Source: Roseofilum halophilum BLCC-M91 (lineage in GTDB: Bacteria > Cyanobacteriota > Cyanobacteriia > Cyanobacteriales > Desertifilaceae). From it: DNA of 49,980 bases. Positions 34,226 to 43,538 of this stretch are shown here, piece after piece (positions within the stretch are counted from its first letter, which is position 1; each line of letters begins with the position of its first letter). The notes beneath the pieces are model-generated. The model was not told the DNA's origin. It saw only the letters and a list, made by a program, of their open reading frames with translations, and did no database searches. The position numbers and the translations under genes are program-made. The DNA lies in contig NZ_JAQPOK010000155.1 of assembly GCF_030068445.1 (NCBI RefSeq), forward strand, positions 1-49,980, read 5' to 3'.

Positions 34226-36544
34226 ATGCAAGCTGGTACTCCCCCTAAATCGAATCAAAACGGACATAACCCAAATGGAAATGGCCACAACGGAAATGGC
34301 CACAACGGGTATAAGCCCTATCCGGTTGTCATGCCTGCTCTTCCTAATGCATCGGAGACGGAGGAATTTGATCCGAAGCAGTTATTGGCGATTATTCGCA
34401 GACGTTGGCTGCCACTGGCAGGAGTGGCGATCGCCGTTACCGGAGCAATCTGGGCCTGGACGCTCACCCGTCCCCCGGTTTACCAATCTAATTTCCGCAT
34501 GTTGGTCGAACCCATTTCCGAAGATGATGGGTCTAAAGAATTATTACGGTTAGGCTTGGGGCCAAGCTTTGATTATGCTACTCAAATTGAAGTGTTGCGA
34601 TCGCCCACTCTGCTAGAACCCCTAGTGCGAGAACTCCAACAAACCTATCCCGATATGAGTTATGGGGAATTGGTGGGTAATTTAACGATTCAACAGGCCC
34701 TGGGTGACCAAGAACGATACACCAAGATCTTAAATATCTCCTTCCAAGGAGACGATCCTCAAAAAATTAAAGACGTTTTAGATACCTTACTCACAGGATA
34801 TTCCTTGTATGGAATTCAACTCAGGCAATTGAGTATTCAACGGGTGGTGCAATTTGTAGAAGAACAACTACCCGTCATCCGCGAGCAAGTCAACTCATAC
34901 CAAGCCGAACTAGAAACCTTTCGAGAACAACATAGCGTCATCGATCCAGAATTTAGAGGCAACGATATTACTCGCTTGCTCACGGACATTAACAAACAAC
35001 AAAAAGAAGCACAAGCAAAACTAGCAGAACTACAATCGCTCTATGTCGTCCTGCAAAGACAACTAGGAGCCTCTCCAGAACAAGCCTTAGCGGGAGCTGC
35101 CCTCAGTGAATCCACTCGATATCAACAACTGCTCAATCAACTCCTAGAAATAGAAACCAAGATAGCCGAAGAATCCGTTCGGTTTCAACCCGATAGCCCC
35201 AACATTAAAGCCCTCCTAGAGCGACGGCAAAATCTATTACCCCTGATTGACCGAGAAGCTCAACGGGTTGTTGGCGATAAGGGTATCCCTAGCAATGGCG
35301 GCCAGCTTGCTCCCATTTCCGTAGGCTTGAGTAAACAACTCGTAGACACAACCAATCAGATCCAAGTCCTACAAGTTCGCCTCTCTGCCTTAGCCCAAGT
35401 TGAAACTCGCCTCAAAGAAGAATTTTCCATTATTCCGGGTTTAGCCAGAGAATATACGGATATTCAACTGAAACTAGAAGTCGCCACCCAAAGTCTGGCC
35501 CGACTCCTAGAAACTCGGCAAACCTTACAACTCGAAGCCGCCCAAAAATCCGTATCTTGGGAAGTTCTTTCTGAACCTTTCCAACCCGGAGCGCCCATCT
35601 CTCCCAATGTCCCCCGTAATATAGTCTTAGGTCTCTTTGCCGGAACCTTAATGGGATTAGGTGCAGCCTTACTGTCTGAACAACTCGATAACGCTTTCCA
35701 CTCCACCAACGACCTCAAAGATATGACGGGTTTACCCCTATTAGGGATTATTCCCTTTAAGCGGGGCTTAAAACCCATTAGTGCCCCAGAAACCGTTAGA
35801 GCTAAAGTAGCGGCCGGTTCGGATCATGAACCCACTCCCGAACAAACGCCAAAACGTCCTCTTAATCTCAGTTTAGGCTCTAAGGGCACTTACTATAACT
35901 CTTCCCCCTTCCTAGAATCCTTCCGCTCTCTATACACCAATATTCGCTTTCTCAGTTCCGATACGCCCATCCGTTCCCTGGTGATTAGCTCCTGTTTGCC
36001 CATGGAAGGGAAATCGACTGTATCGATTAATTTAGCGCGATCGGCCGCCGCCATGGGTCAACGGGTTCTATTGGTTGATGCCGACTTACGTCATCCCATT
36101 CTCCATAGTCGGTTAGGACTACCCAATTTGCGGGGATTAAGCAATATCATTACCAGTGAAATTGACCCCCATGAAGTCATTCACGCTGTTGAAGATCATT
36201 TTTATATGCTCACCTCCGGTCAAGTGCCTCCCGATCCGATTAAGCTATTATCCTCTCGAAAAATGCAGCATCTGATCGAACAATTCCAAACAGAATACGA
36301 TCTCGTCATTTACGATACTCCTCCCAGTTTAGGATTAGCGGATGGTAGTCTGCTGGCGAAGCGTTCCGATGGCATTCTTCTAGTCGTTGCCCTAGGAAAA
36401 ACCGGGCGTTCTGAACTCAATCAAGTCTTAGATAACCTCAAAATGTCCTATGTATCGGTTCTGGGCATTATTGCTAATGGAGTTAAAGGGTTTGCTTCCG
36501 GTGTAGATTACTATTACCGAAGCTATACCCCCAATAAAGACTAA
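34226..36544 (+). CDS. Wzc-like polysaccharide co-polymerase with tyrosine-kinase domain
   Basis: A 772-residue protein. An Asn/Gly-rich tail with repeated GHNGNGHN lies before the first membrane helix (WLPLAGVAIAVTGAIWAWTL). A long periplasmic coiled coil follows, then a second helix (NIVLGLFAGTLMGLGAALL, about 465-485), then the BY-kinase domain with P-loop LPMEGKSTVSINLA, Walker A' LLVDADLRHP and Walker B LVIYDTPPS. The Tyr-rich C-terminus (DYYYRSY) is the expected autophosphorylation site. It regulates chain length and polymerisation with Wza/Wzy. I chose the ATG at 34226 (GAGAGG upstream) over a TTG at 34190. Confidence 0.93.
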   Translation: MQAGTPPKSNQNGHNPNGNGHNGNGHNGYKPYPVVMPALPNASETEEFDPKQLLAIIRRRWLPLAGVAIAVTGAIWAWTLTRPPVYQSNFRMLVEPISEDDGSKELLRLGLGPSFDYATQIEVLRSPTLLEPLVRELQQTYPDMSYGELVGNLTIQQALGDQERYTKILNISFQGDDPQKIKDVLDTLLTGYSLYGIQLRQLSIQRVVQFVEEQLPVIREQVNSYQAELETFREQHSVIDPEFRGNDITRLLTDINKQQKEAQAKLAELQSLYVVLQRQLGASPEQALAGAALSESTRYQQLLNQLLEIETKIAEESVRFQPDSPNIKALLERRQNLLPLIDREAQRVVGDKGIPSNGGQLAPISVGLSKQLVDTTNQIQVLQVRLSALAQVETRLKEEFSIIPGLAREYTDIQLKLEVATQSLARLLETRQTLQLEAAQKSVSWEVLSEPFQPGAPISPNVPRNIVLGLFAGTLMGLGAALLSEQLDNAFHSTNDLKDMTGLPLLGIIPFKRGLKPISAPETVRAKVAAGSDHEPTPEQTPKRPLNLSLGSKGTYYNSSPFLESFRSLYTNIRFLSSDTPIRSLVISSCLPMEGKSTVSINLARSAAAMGQRVLLVDADLRHPILHSRLGLPNLRGLSNIITSEIDPHEVIHAVEDHFYMLTSGQVPPDPIKLLSSRKMQHLIEQFQTEYDLVIYDTPPSLGLADGSLLAKRSDGILLVVALGKTGRSELNQVLDNLKMSYVSVLGIIANGVKGFASGVDYYYRSYTPNKD

Positions 36545-36634
36545 GGGGTTTAACATGGATTCAAATCAGCAAGACATCAACCCTCAATAAACTTGTTGGT
36601 TGATGTTTGGGGAGGTTGGACTGTCGAGGGAAAC

Positions 36635-37969
36635 CTAAAACTCTTTGAACTTCACTAGCCTTCCCATGTTGAGTTTTATGTTCCATTCCGGAGCAACCGT
36701 TAAGACTTCTCCGTATTGTTGGGCAATCCGTTCTGGGGTGAAGTGGGTTTCGAGATAACGACGGCCTTGACGGCCCATCAATTCAGTTTTTTCCCGATTA
36801 GCTGCTAGATCTTTTATGAATTGGGCTAACCCTTCGGAGTCTCCATTATCAAATGCTTTGCCAAAATTGACTTCTGATAACATTTGCCGGAGATAGGAAT
36901 GGGGTTCACAAATAGCAGCAACTGCGCGACCCGCAGCTAGAATTCCATAGAGCTTACTCGGAGCAACCAAACCCTCCATACCGGGGCTAATGCTGACTAA
37001 GGACAGGTCACAGGCTGTGAGGGAGTAGGGTAAGCATTCTTTGTCTTGATAGGGTAAAAAAGTAATCTGATTTAAGCCCAAAACTCTGGCTTGTTCTTGA
37101 CAGGCTTGATATTTAGCTCCATTGCCAATAAAGACAAAGTGGATGGGTTCATTTTTCAGGTGTTGGGCTGCACTGAGAATGGTGTCCATATCATGGCAGC
37201 GTCCCATATTGCCTGAGTAGAGAACACAGAATTTTTCGACTAGATTATGTTGATGGGCAAACCAGTTTTCGGATTTAGGAATGGGGACAATATGATGGGG
37301 ATCTGCCCAACTGTGAATCACAGCGACTCGCTCGGCAATATCGGGACATTGGGCAAGCACTCGGTTTTTCATGCTTGAACTGAGAACAATCACTGATTTG
37401 GCTCTGCGCCAAACTAAGCGATTGACTTTATTCCAAAGCTCGACTAATTTATGCTTTCTGGAAATAACTTTGAGTTCTACAGCTACATCTGGATATAGAT
37501 CGTAAATGAGGCAAACATAGGGAACGCCAAAACAGAGGTTGGCTAAATAGCCCAATAGGGGTAGGAAGGGCGGGGCAGTTGTCACTAATAAGACATCTCC
37601 GCGACTGGCTGTTTTTAGCAAGTGGAGTCCAGCGCGTAGGCAGAAAATGAGGCCATTGATCGCTTTGCCTCGGATGCGTTGTGATAGGATTCGGGTGGTG
37701 CGCGATCGCCGAACAGATAAATGCTCATTTTCTTCTGAGGTAGGAGCATCTTCTTGCCCAAAGGCGTATCCTGGCTGTCCAGTAAAAATATGAACTTTCA
37801 TCCCCTGACGACCCAGTTGATGGGCGAGTTCTTCAATCAGTTGCCCCGTGGCTGCATAATCAGGAGGATAATATTGAGTTAATATGGACAACCTTGTTGA
37901 ATAGGATGCCTTTTTACCATTTTGGCTCGTATTGATTACGCTTAGATTCTGAGTAAAAGAGCGATGCAA
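36635..37969 (-). CDS. Glycosyltransferase family 4 (WcaI/WbuB-like)
   Basis: A 444-residue protein with an N-terminal RLSILTQYYPPDYAATGQLIEELAHQL typical of WcaI-like exopolysaccharide transferases, here split before the GQPGYAFG segment. The C-terminal half has VLYSGNMGRCHDMDTIL, FVFIGNGAKYQACQ and VAPSKLYGILAAGRAV. The start is a TTG at 37969, and about 26 residues precede the conserved start, so it is uncertain. A -10-like TATAAT (37997-38002, minus strand) lies upstream. It converges on the Wzc-like gene and belongs by context to the same polysaccharide locus. Confidence 0.88.
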   Translation of the reverse strand: MHRSFTQNLSVINTSQNGKKASYSTRLSILTQYYPPDYAATGQLIEELAHQLGRQGMKVHIFTGQPGYAFGQEDAPTSEENEHLSVRRSRTTRILSQRIRGKAINGLIFCLRAGLHLLKTASRGDVLLVTTAPPFLPLLGYLANLCFGVPYVCLIYDLYPDVAVELKVISRKHKLVELWNKVNRLVWRRAKSVIVLSSSMKNRVLAQCPDIAERVAVIHSWADPHHIVPIPKSENWFAHQHNLVEKFCVLYSGNMGRCHDMDTILSAAQHLKNEPIHFVFIGNGAKYQACQEQARVLGLNQITFLPYQDKECLPYSLTACDLSLVSISPGMEGLVAPSKLYGILAAGRAVAAICEPHSYLRQMLSEVNFGKAFDNGDSEGLAQFIKDLAANREKTELMGRQGRRYLETHFTPERIAQQYGEVLTVAPEWNIKLNMGRLVKFKEF

Positions 37970-38094
37970 TTTAAAGTCCTCCTCAACAAGGATAATGATT
38001 ATATTCTCTTTGCTTGGGTTGCTTCGTTTTGGCTATAATAGACTTCACAGGGTCTGTTCCCAATTCCAGTTAAAAGCGCTCGATTTAGGATAAT

Positions 38095-39087
38095 TTATTT
38101 AACACAGGATGGCAACCGATCTCCCAGTTGCAGATTTTGACAGATCAGAGTAGCTACCGCTTGATTGCCTTGTTCATTGAGGTGTACGCTATCCCGAAAG
38201 AAGCTATCGATGACCGATGGACTTAAAGTAGACCAAGCTTGGTAAACATCAACAACCGGGATTGTTTCTGATTTTAACAATGCTAAAAATTCTGGGTAAT
38301 AGGGTGGTGTTTGAGCATCGGGAATCAGATCAAATCGATTGGGGGTAAATACCACCATAACTGGAATATCTTGAGCGCGAATAAAACGAATCATTACCTG
38401 AAGAGTGTTCATGTTTTCGGTAAACTGTTCTTCGGGTTTAACTTGTGATTGAGGAATTTCTGAGCTGGGGGCATTTAAGGGGAGATAACCTTGAATTCTG
38501 GGCCAAGCATAACGACTCCAAGCTTCTGAAATTGCCAACATTGGGGGACGATCGGGAAAGTGAATTGATCCTACGGCATCACTGGTACTGGTCGGTTGAA
38601 CTAAGTCATGAACTCCGATTTGTAAAATTACTAAATCGCTGTCAAAAACACCAAATTTTCGGAGATATCCCCATTGATTTCCTAGTCCCCAAGATCCAGA
38701 TGAAGCATTGAGAATTTCTAGTTGAAAACCCGAATTTTGAAGTTTAATTTCAAGTTTTTCAGAAATAATATCCGATTGATCGATGGGATTTCCACCATTT
38801 AAAACTGAATCCCCAATCATCAAAATTCGTAAAGTTCCTGGAGGTTTTTCCGGAGTAATGGGATCGGAGCGTTGAGAATATTGGTTATAAATAATAGTTC
38901 TGCCAAACCGCCATAGGTCTTGGTTGGGTTGAAAACGGTATCCTGTTTCGGTATCAGCTTGTACCAGGGCTGGATTTCCTAAGCCAAAACCGAGTCTTAA
39001 AATGGTTTCGGTCATTAGAAAAAATGCTAAAATTGCCAGAGGAATTCGATAGAGAGATCTTTTTGGAAAAAGATGGGAAAATTTCAT
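38095..39087 (-). CDS. SGNH/GDSL-family hydrolase, membrane-anchored
   Basis: A 330-residue protein with one N-terminal membrane helix (IPLAILAFFLMTETILRLGFG), then the block I motif LMIGDSVLNGG (nucleophile Ser), an Asn/Gly segment and the block V DSVHLNEQG with the catalytic Asp-x-x-His. Fold members remove or add acyl groups on polysaccharides. Its place beside exopolysaccharide genes suggests action on the polymer, but this is inference. Confidence 0.8.
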   Translation of the reverse strand: MKFSHLFPKRSLYRIPLAILAFFLMTETILRLGFGLGNPALVQADTETGYRFQPNQDLWRFGRTIIYNQYSQRSDPITPEKPPGTLRILMIGDSVLNGGNPIDQSDIISEKLEIKLQNSGFQLEILNASSGSWGLGNQWGYLRKFGVFDSDLVILQIGVHDLVQPTSTSDAVGSIHFPDRPPMLAISEAWSRYAWPRIQGYLPLNAPSSEIPQSQVKPEEQFTENMNTLQVMIRFIRAQDIPVMVVFTPNRFDLIPDAQTPPYYPEFLALLKSETIPVVDVYQAWSTLSPSVIDSFFRDSVHLNEQGNQAVATLICQNLQLGDRLPSCVK

Positions 39088-39137
39088 AAATTAAAGATTA
39101 CTTTTTAATCTAATTAATTCAGGATACCCTGTTTTTT

Positions 39138-39863
39138 CTAGATATTGTTTGTGCAAACCCAAATTACGGTACTATTAAATAAGTTTCCCAAAAGAGGGAA
39201 GGGAGAAAACATTTTTTTCTGAATGTTTAGTTTGTTATTCAATAAGGTTTCTAAGCCTCGATAGTCAAACCCTTTGTGGGCGCGATAGGATGATTTTTGG
39301 GCGTGGGATGAGGGGAAGCTTTTGCAATCCCAAAGAATGGCGGCCGAAAAGAGTTCTTTCGGGGTGTAGCGCTCATAGCCATATCCGCCTTTTAGGTTCG
39401 CCAGATAGCGTCCCGTTTGTTTAACGAATAGGGAGGGGCCAACTTCAATGGGGACGGAAATTACGATTTTGGCGTTGGGTTTACAGAGGGGTAAAATGGT
39501 GTCGAGAATAGGGGCAGGATCGGGGACATGCTCTAGGGTTTCGGTGCAAAAAACCAGGTCTAGACTTTGGGGAGTAATTAGGGTCTGGGTTTCTGAGGGC
39601 AGACCGAATTTAAATCCGGGAATATCTCTTAAGGTTTCTTGAGATGCGGCGAGCATATCGGGGGAAATATCAATACCAAAACCGGATTGAATGAAGCCTT
39701 GTTCATAGGCCGATCGCAGCAACCACCCATCGCCGCATCCATAATCCAAGGCACAGGGATACTTTTGGTTTCCTAGGGCATTAAGAACGGCTTGAAATCG
39801 AGATTTATGGGCGACGCGAGTGAGGGTATTTCCTTTTTCTAGAAGACGCTCTGAGTAGGACAT
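39138..39863 (-). CDS. Class I SAM-dependent methyltransferase
   Basis: A 241-residue protein with the SAM motif ALDYGCGDGWLLRSAYEQG, a GIDISPDMLAA acidic segment and DLVFCTETLEHVPDP, all standard for the class I fold (methyltransf_11/23). The substrate is unknown. It is 50 bases upstream of the SGNH hydrolase gene on the same strand, so both may be in one polysaccharide-decoration unit. Confidence 0.88.
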   Translation of the reverse strand: MSYSERLLEKGNTLTRVAHKSRFQAVLNALGNQKYPCALDYGCGDGWLLRSAYEQGFIQSGFGIDISPDMLAASQETLRDIPGFKFGLPSETQTLITPQSLDLVFCTETLEHVPDPAPILDTILPLCKPNAKIVISVPIEVGPSLFVKQTGRYLANLKGGYGYERYTPKELFSAAILWDCKSFPSSHAQKSSYRAHKGFDYRGLETLLNNKLNIQKKMFSPFPLLGNLFNSTVIWVCTNNI

Positions 39864-39927
39864 AAAGGTAAGGTGATTTGGGTTAGGGATGGAAACGGGA
39901 TGGGGATTGAGTTTTAAGTTTAGGTTA

Positions 39928-40149
39928 GTGTATCACAAGGGGTGGAACTGTACGGGTATCCCAGGTTTGGGGGAAGTAGTAGCACAATCTACCGCTCCTC
40001 AAGGTTAGTCTACAGAAGAGTTACAAGTTATTCCTGAATTACCCCGATCGCGATCGCTTTCAGGAGACTCAGGTCTACGCCATGCCATAGAAGTGGCTAA
40101 AATAATCGTCAACTATAGCTTTAATATCTTCAATCTGGCTACCCTATAG
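39928..40149 (+). pseudogene. Possible gene remnant with one internal stop
   Basis: In the 343-base gap between the methyltransferase and acyltransferase genes, one frame from GTG at 39928 to TAG at 40149 reads as 73 residues broken only by TAG at 40006. The second half (STEELQVIPELPRSRS, then GLRHAIEVAKIIVNY) looks protein-like. No family is recognised and the reading could be chance. Nothing else is evident in the gap apart from a HIP1-like site near the acyltransferase start. Confidence 0.22.
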
Positions 40150-40206
40150 GGGGCGATCGCCGCCCTCAGAACCCCAAAAACCCCAAGCCAACTCTATCCC
40201 AGCACC

Positions 40207-41574
40207 ATGTCTGAATCCATCATCGATCGCATTCAACCCCCCCTAGAACACATCCCCCCCCAATTCAATCCCCTTGCTCTCAAAGGCGTACAACTCATTC
40301 TCCCCTTTTGGTTACGCACCCAGTGTCAAATCACCCAAATTCATACCCACAACACCCTCACCCTCGCCCAACTCTATCATCAATTTCAGCAACAGCAAAT
40401 CCGCCTCATTCTCGCCTTTCGCCATCCCAGCACCTATGACCCCTATTCCATGGCTCATTTACTCTGGAAGGCCGTACCGCAAGCCGCCAAACAGCATAAA
40501 ATCCCCCTAAAATCCCCCGTTCATACCCATTTTATGTACGATCGCGGGATTGCCATTTGGGCCGGAAAACTTGCCAGCACCATCTTTTCCCAACTGGGGG
40601 GTACATCCATCCAGCGCGGAAAACTCGACCGAGAGGGTCTAAAATGCGCCCGATCTTTACTCCTTGACGGTCGTTTTCCCCTCACCTTAGCTCCCGAAGG
40701 AGGAGTTAACGACCATAGCGAACTCATGAGTCCCTTAGAACCCGGAGTGGCTCAACTCGGATTTTGGTGTGTAGAAGATCTGCAAAAAGCCAACCGTTCC
40801 CAAAAAGTCGCCATTCTTCCCATCGGCATTCGCTACTCTTTCCCCCAACCCCCATGGGAACAACTCGATCGGCTCTTAAATGACCTGGAACAGGATTTAA
40901 GCTTACCGCCCTTGAGCAGCAATTCCCCAGACAATATCACCCAAGCTCGGTATACTCGACTCCTGAGAATTGGCGAAAGCTTACTCTCCTTAATGGAATC
41001 CTTTTACCGCCAATTTTATGATGTCAAATTTGAAGAACTGCCAGACGTAGAAGACCCGAATCAAAACTTCTCTCAACGGCTAAACCGGTTGCTCGAAAAC
41101 GCCCTTCAAGTCTCTGAAAGCTACTTTAAAACCCAACCCAAAGGATCGTTTCTTGACCGGTGTCGCCGCTTAGAACAAGCAGGTTGGGAACGGATTTATC
41201 GCTCAGATATTGAACGTTTATCTCCCGTAGAATCAGGGCTAGGCAATTGGGTTGCCGAAGAAGCCAGTTTACGCATGGGACATATGCGAATGGTGGAGCG
41301 GGTTTGTGCAGTGACCGGGAAATATGTGCGGGAAAAACCGACCGCAGAACGATTTGCCGAAACTTTATTAATTTTGTGGAAAACGATCGCCTGGATTAAA
41401 ACTGGAAAAGCCGATACTCGCCCCAATTTAGGAGAACTAGAAACCACCCTGACTGTGGGAGAGCCATTATGGGTTAACGATCGATGGGAAGATTACCAAA
41501 ACAGCCGCCGTCAAGCGGTTTCTAGCTTAACTCAGGATTTGCAAGTTTCCTTGGAAAAATTAATGATTTCCTAA
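40207..41574 (+). CDS. 1-acylglycerol-3-phosphate acyltransferase-like (PlsC family)
   Basis: A 455-residue protein. The acyltransferase motif I appears as RHPSTYDPYSMAH (H-x4-D), and motif III as TLAPEGGVNDHS. Between them FMYDRGIAIWAG and GGTSIQRGKLDREGL carry the substrate-binding arginine region. The C-terminal half (about 210-455) has no recognised domain and lengthens the protein well beyond the usual 200-250 residues of PlsC. No membrane helix is obvious. It probably acts in glycerolipid synthesis. Confidence 0.82.
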   Translation: MSESIIDRIQPPLEHIPPQFNPLALKGVQLILPFWLRTQCQITQIHTHNTLTLAQLYHQFQQQQIRLILAFRHPSTYDPYSMAHLLWKAVPQAAKQHKIPLKSPVHTHFMYDRGIAIWAGKLASTIFSQLGGTSIQRGKLDREGLKCARSLLLDGRFPLTLAPEGGVNDHSELMSPLEPGVAQLGFWCVEDLQKANRSQKVAILPIGIRYSFPQPPWEQLDRLLNDLEQDLSLPPLSSNSPDNITQARYTRLLRIGESLLSLMESFYRQFYDVKFEELPDVEDPNQNFSQRLNRLLENALQVSESYFKTQPKGSFLDRCRRLEQAGWERIYRSDIERLSPVESGLGNWVAEEASLRMGHMRMVERVCAVTGKYVREKPTAERFAETLLILWKTIAWIKTGKADTRPNLGELETTLTVGEPLWVNDRWEDYQNSRRQAVSSLTQDLQVSLEKLMIS

Positions 41575-41673
41575 TGTTAATTCGTACCCAAAGATACTTT
41601 ATAGGATTGCCCTCTATAACCTTCTTTGCTATACTCCCTAGCAACATTTAGGTTATATAAACTGTAAACAACT

Positions 41674-42264
41674 ATGACTGTTCAAGGCGAACAATTTAGA
41701 TTTTCAGCAGGTGATAAACTCCATTTAGTCCGTTCTATACCCTCTCAAAAGTCAGAATCAACTTCAGAATCGGGGTATTTTGATTACTTTGCCTATGGGT
41801 CGTGCATGTGTCCTGTAGATCTTCAGCGCACCCTAAAAGAGCCAACTTATCCTTATATTGTTGGACAAGCGACGTTGCGCGGATATCGGCTTGGATTTTA
41901 TCGTCGTTCCTTAAAACGTAATTGTGGCGCTTTAGATGTGGTTCCCGATGCACAAAGATCGGTAGAGGGGGTGCTTTATCGACTGCCTTGGCGGTTAAGT
42001 GAGTTGCTGGATATTCGGGAAGAAATTCCCCGCAATGGCTATCGTCATGAAACGGTGGAAGTATCCTGTCAGGGAAAGCTGTACAAAAATGTTCGTACCT
42101 ATGTGGTAGTGGACAAGTTACCGGAAGAATTGGCTCCCAATGATTGGTATTTTAATGTGGTAATGCGGGGTGCAATTACTTGTGGCTTACCGGAACAGTA
42201 TTGTTGGGATTTATTTAACCATATGCATCGCCTGCAAGCGACTCAGTTGAGGCGATCGGCTTAG
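41674..42264 (+). CDS. Gamma-glutamylcyclotransferase-like protein (AIG2/GGCT fold)
   Basis: A 196-residue protein. The fold's N-terminal motif appears as YFAYGSCMCPVDLQRTL, followed by GYRLGFYRRSLKRNCGALDVVPD, GVLYRLPWRLSELLDIREE with a likely catalytic glutamate, and NVRTYVVVDK. Members convert gamma-glutamyl amines or peptides to pyroglutamate. About 25 extra residues precede the core. The substrate is not deducible. Confidence 0.85.
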   Translation: MTVQGEQFRFSAGDKLHLVRSIPSQKSESTSESGYFDYFAYGSCMCPVDLQRTLKEPTYPYIVGQATLRGYRLGFYRRSLKRNCGALDVVPDAQRSVEGVLYRLPWRLSELLDIREEIPRNGYRHETVEVSCQGKLYKNVRTYVVVDKLPEELAPNDWYFNVVMRGAITCGLPEQYCWDLFNHMHRLQATQLRRSA

Positions 42265-42299
42265 GGAGATGGGGGAATGGGGGGATAGGGAAAAGACTC

Positions 42300-42320
42300 T
42301 ATTACCCATTACCCATTACC
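42300..42320. repeat. Short heptamer run (CCCATTA), minus-strand form of TAATGGG
   Basis: ATTACCCATTACCCATTACC is nearly three units of the heptamer. The same repeat appears on the opposite strand at 43449-43487 and 49858-49885. Confidence 0.8.
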
Positions 42321-42323
42321 TAT

Positions 42324-43349
42324 TTATTTCAGTTCAAAGCTAGTTCCGCGATAACATCCTTGAAAAGAGGTTAGGGGAATTTGCGTCCGGTGTTGTAATT
42401 GAGCCACTAAGGATTGACTATTAGCGGTGGCGGATGCTTCGCCCCAATTGTAATCAATCATGCCCAACATATTGCCGGTTTGGTAATAGCTGTATTCTTC
42501 TACGGGAATGCCTTTTACACCGGTAATGGTTTGGTCATAATAGCCATTAATGATAATTTTCTCGATTTTCACACCTGGAGCGATGCTAATGTTCCATTGT
42601 ACGGGTTCGTAGGCGGAGAGGGCGAGGGTGATGGGCCGATCGCGTCTTTCAACCCGAATATCAATTTGTCCGGTGGGATGATAAGCACCACTGTGATCCC
42701 AGCGAGCTTCATAGACGCTAATCAAGTGTAATTCTTCCTCGCCAACTCCACGAGCTACATATCCGGAAAAATCGCCTGTTCCTCCAATACCGCAGCTATA
42801 ACCGGGACTAAAGGTGGTGGGGGTTTGCTCTTGTAGTCTGGGTTTGAGCCATGTCCAAGCGGCAAACCCAAGTCCAGCGACTAACACCACCCCTACACCC
42901 ACGGGGAGAACGGTTTTCAGTAAACGTGCTGCGTCAGACTGACCCCATTGATTGAAGGTTTGTTTTAGGGTTTCTGCGGTATCTTGAATGGGGTTGGTAT
43001 TGCCATCAAGTTGGGCGAGTAGGCGCAAGCTTTCGGGGTTATCGAGTAGGCTTTGAATGGCTGTACCTTCACCGACATAAAACTGGCGGGACGTGCGATC
43101 GAGTAGGAGCCAATTTTCTTCTTCTTCCAGATGGTAGGGTTCGATGATGGAGTGAACTTCCCCATGCTGGAGAAAGACTTGCCAGGCGATGGCATGGCCT
43201 GCGCCCACATCATCGCCATCGGTATACATCAGTTGCCCAATATCGCTATCCCAGTGCCAGGCAACCCAACGGCGATCGCCCGTATAACCAAGGGATTTTT
43301 CTAACTGTGTATGGGCGGTGAGATTAATCCGTTCAACTAATTTAGACAT
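42324..43349 (-). CDS. Conserved hypothetical membrane protein
   Basis: A 341-residue protein I do not recognise. Residues 1-120 form a cytosolic-looking alpha/beta region (DRRWVAWHWDSDIGQLMYTDGDD, VGEGTAIQSLLDNPE). One membrane helix lies near 155-175 (LPVGVGVVLVAGLGFAAWTWL). The C-terminal part (about 180-341) is beta-rich and would be outside (SCGIGGTGDFSGYVARGVG, HPTGQIDIRVERR). Two conserved-looking cysteines near the start and end of the outer domain might form a disulfide. Neighbours give no clear clue. Confidence 0.7.
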   Translation of the reverse strand: MSKLVERINLTAHTQLEKSLGYTGDRRWVAWHWDSDIGQLMYTDGDDVGAGHAIAWQVFLQHGEVHSIIEPYHLEEEENWLLLDRTSRQFYVGEGTAIQSLLDNPESLRLLAQLDGNTNPIQDTAETLKQTFNQWGQSDAARLLKTVLPVGVGVVLVAGLGFAAWTWLKPRLQEQTPTTFSPGYSCGIGGTGDFSGYVARGVGEEELHLISVYEARWDHSGAYHPTGQIDIRVERRDRPITLALSAYEPVQWNISIAPGVKIEKIIINGYYDQTITGVKGIPVEEYSYYQTGNMLGMIDYNWGEASATANSQSLVAQLQHRTQIPLTSFQGCYRGTSFELK

Positions 43350-43448
43350 AATGATGAGAGTTGTGGGGTAAGGACTTGGCTTTGTTATACGGTAACCTTT
43401 CCTTCTTTCCGGGCCAAGTGTGGGGTCAATTAAAAATGATAGCGCTAG

Positions 43449-43487
43449 TAATGGGTAATGGGTAATGGGTAATGGGTAATGGGTAAT
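43449..43487. repeat. Tandem heptamer TAATGGG, five copies plus TAAT
   Basis: Five exact TAATGGG units in the gap between the hypothetical membrane protein gene and the GvpL/F gene. It is a short tandemly repeated repetitive sequence of the kind known from cyanobacteria. Copy number is likely to vary between strains. Confidence 0.95.
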
Positions 43488-43538
43488 TGGAGTCTATCCA
43501 TGTAAGGGTATGATCGCGGGGATGGGTTAGGGACGATC

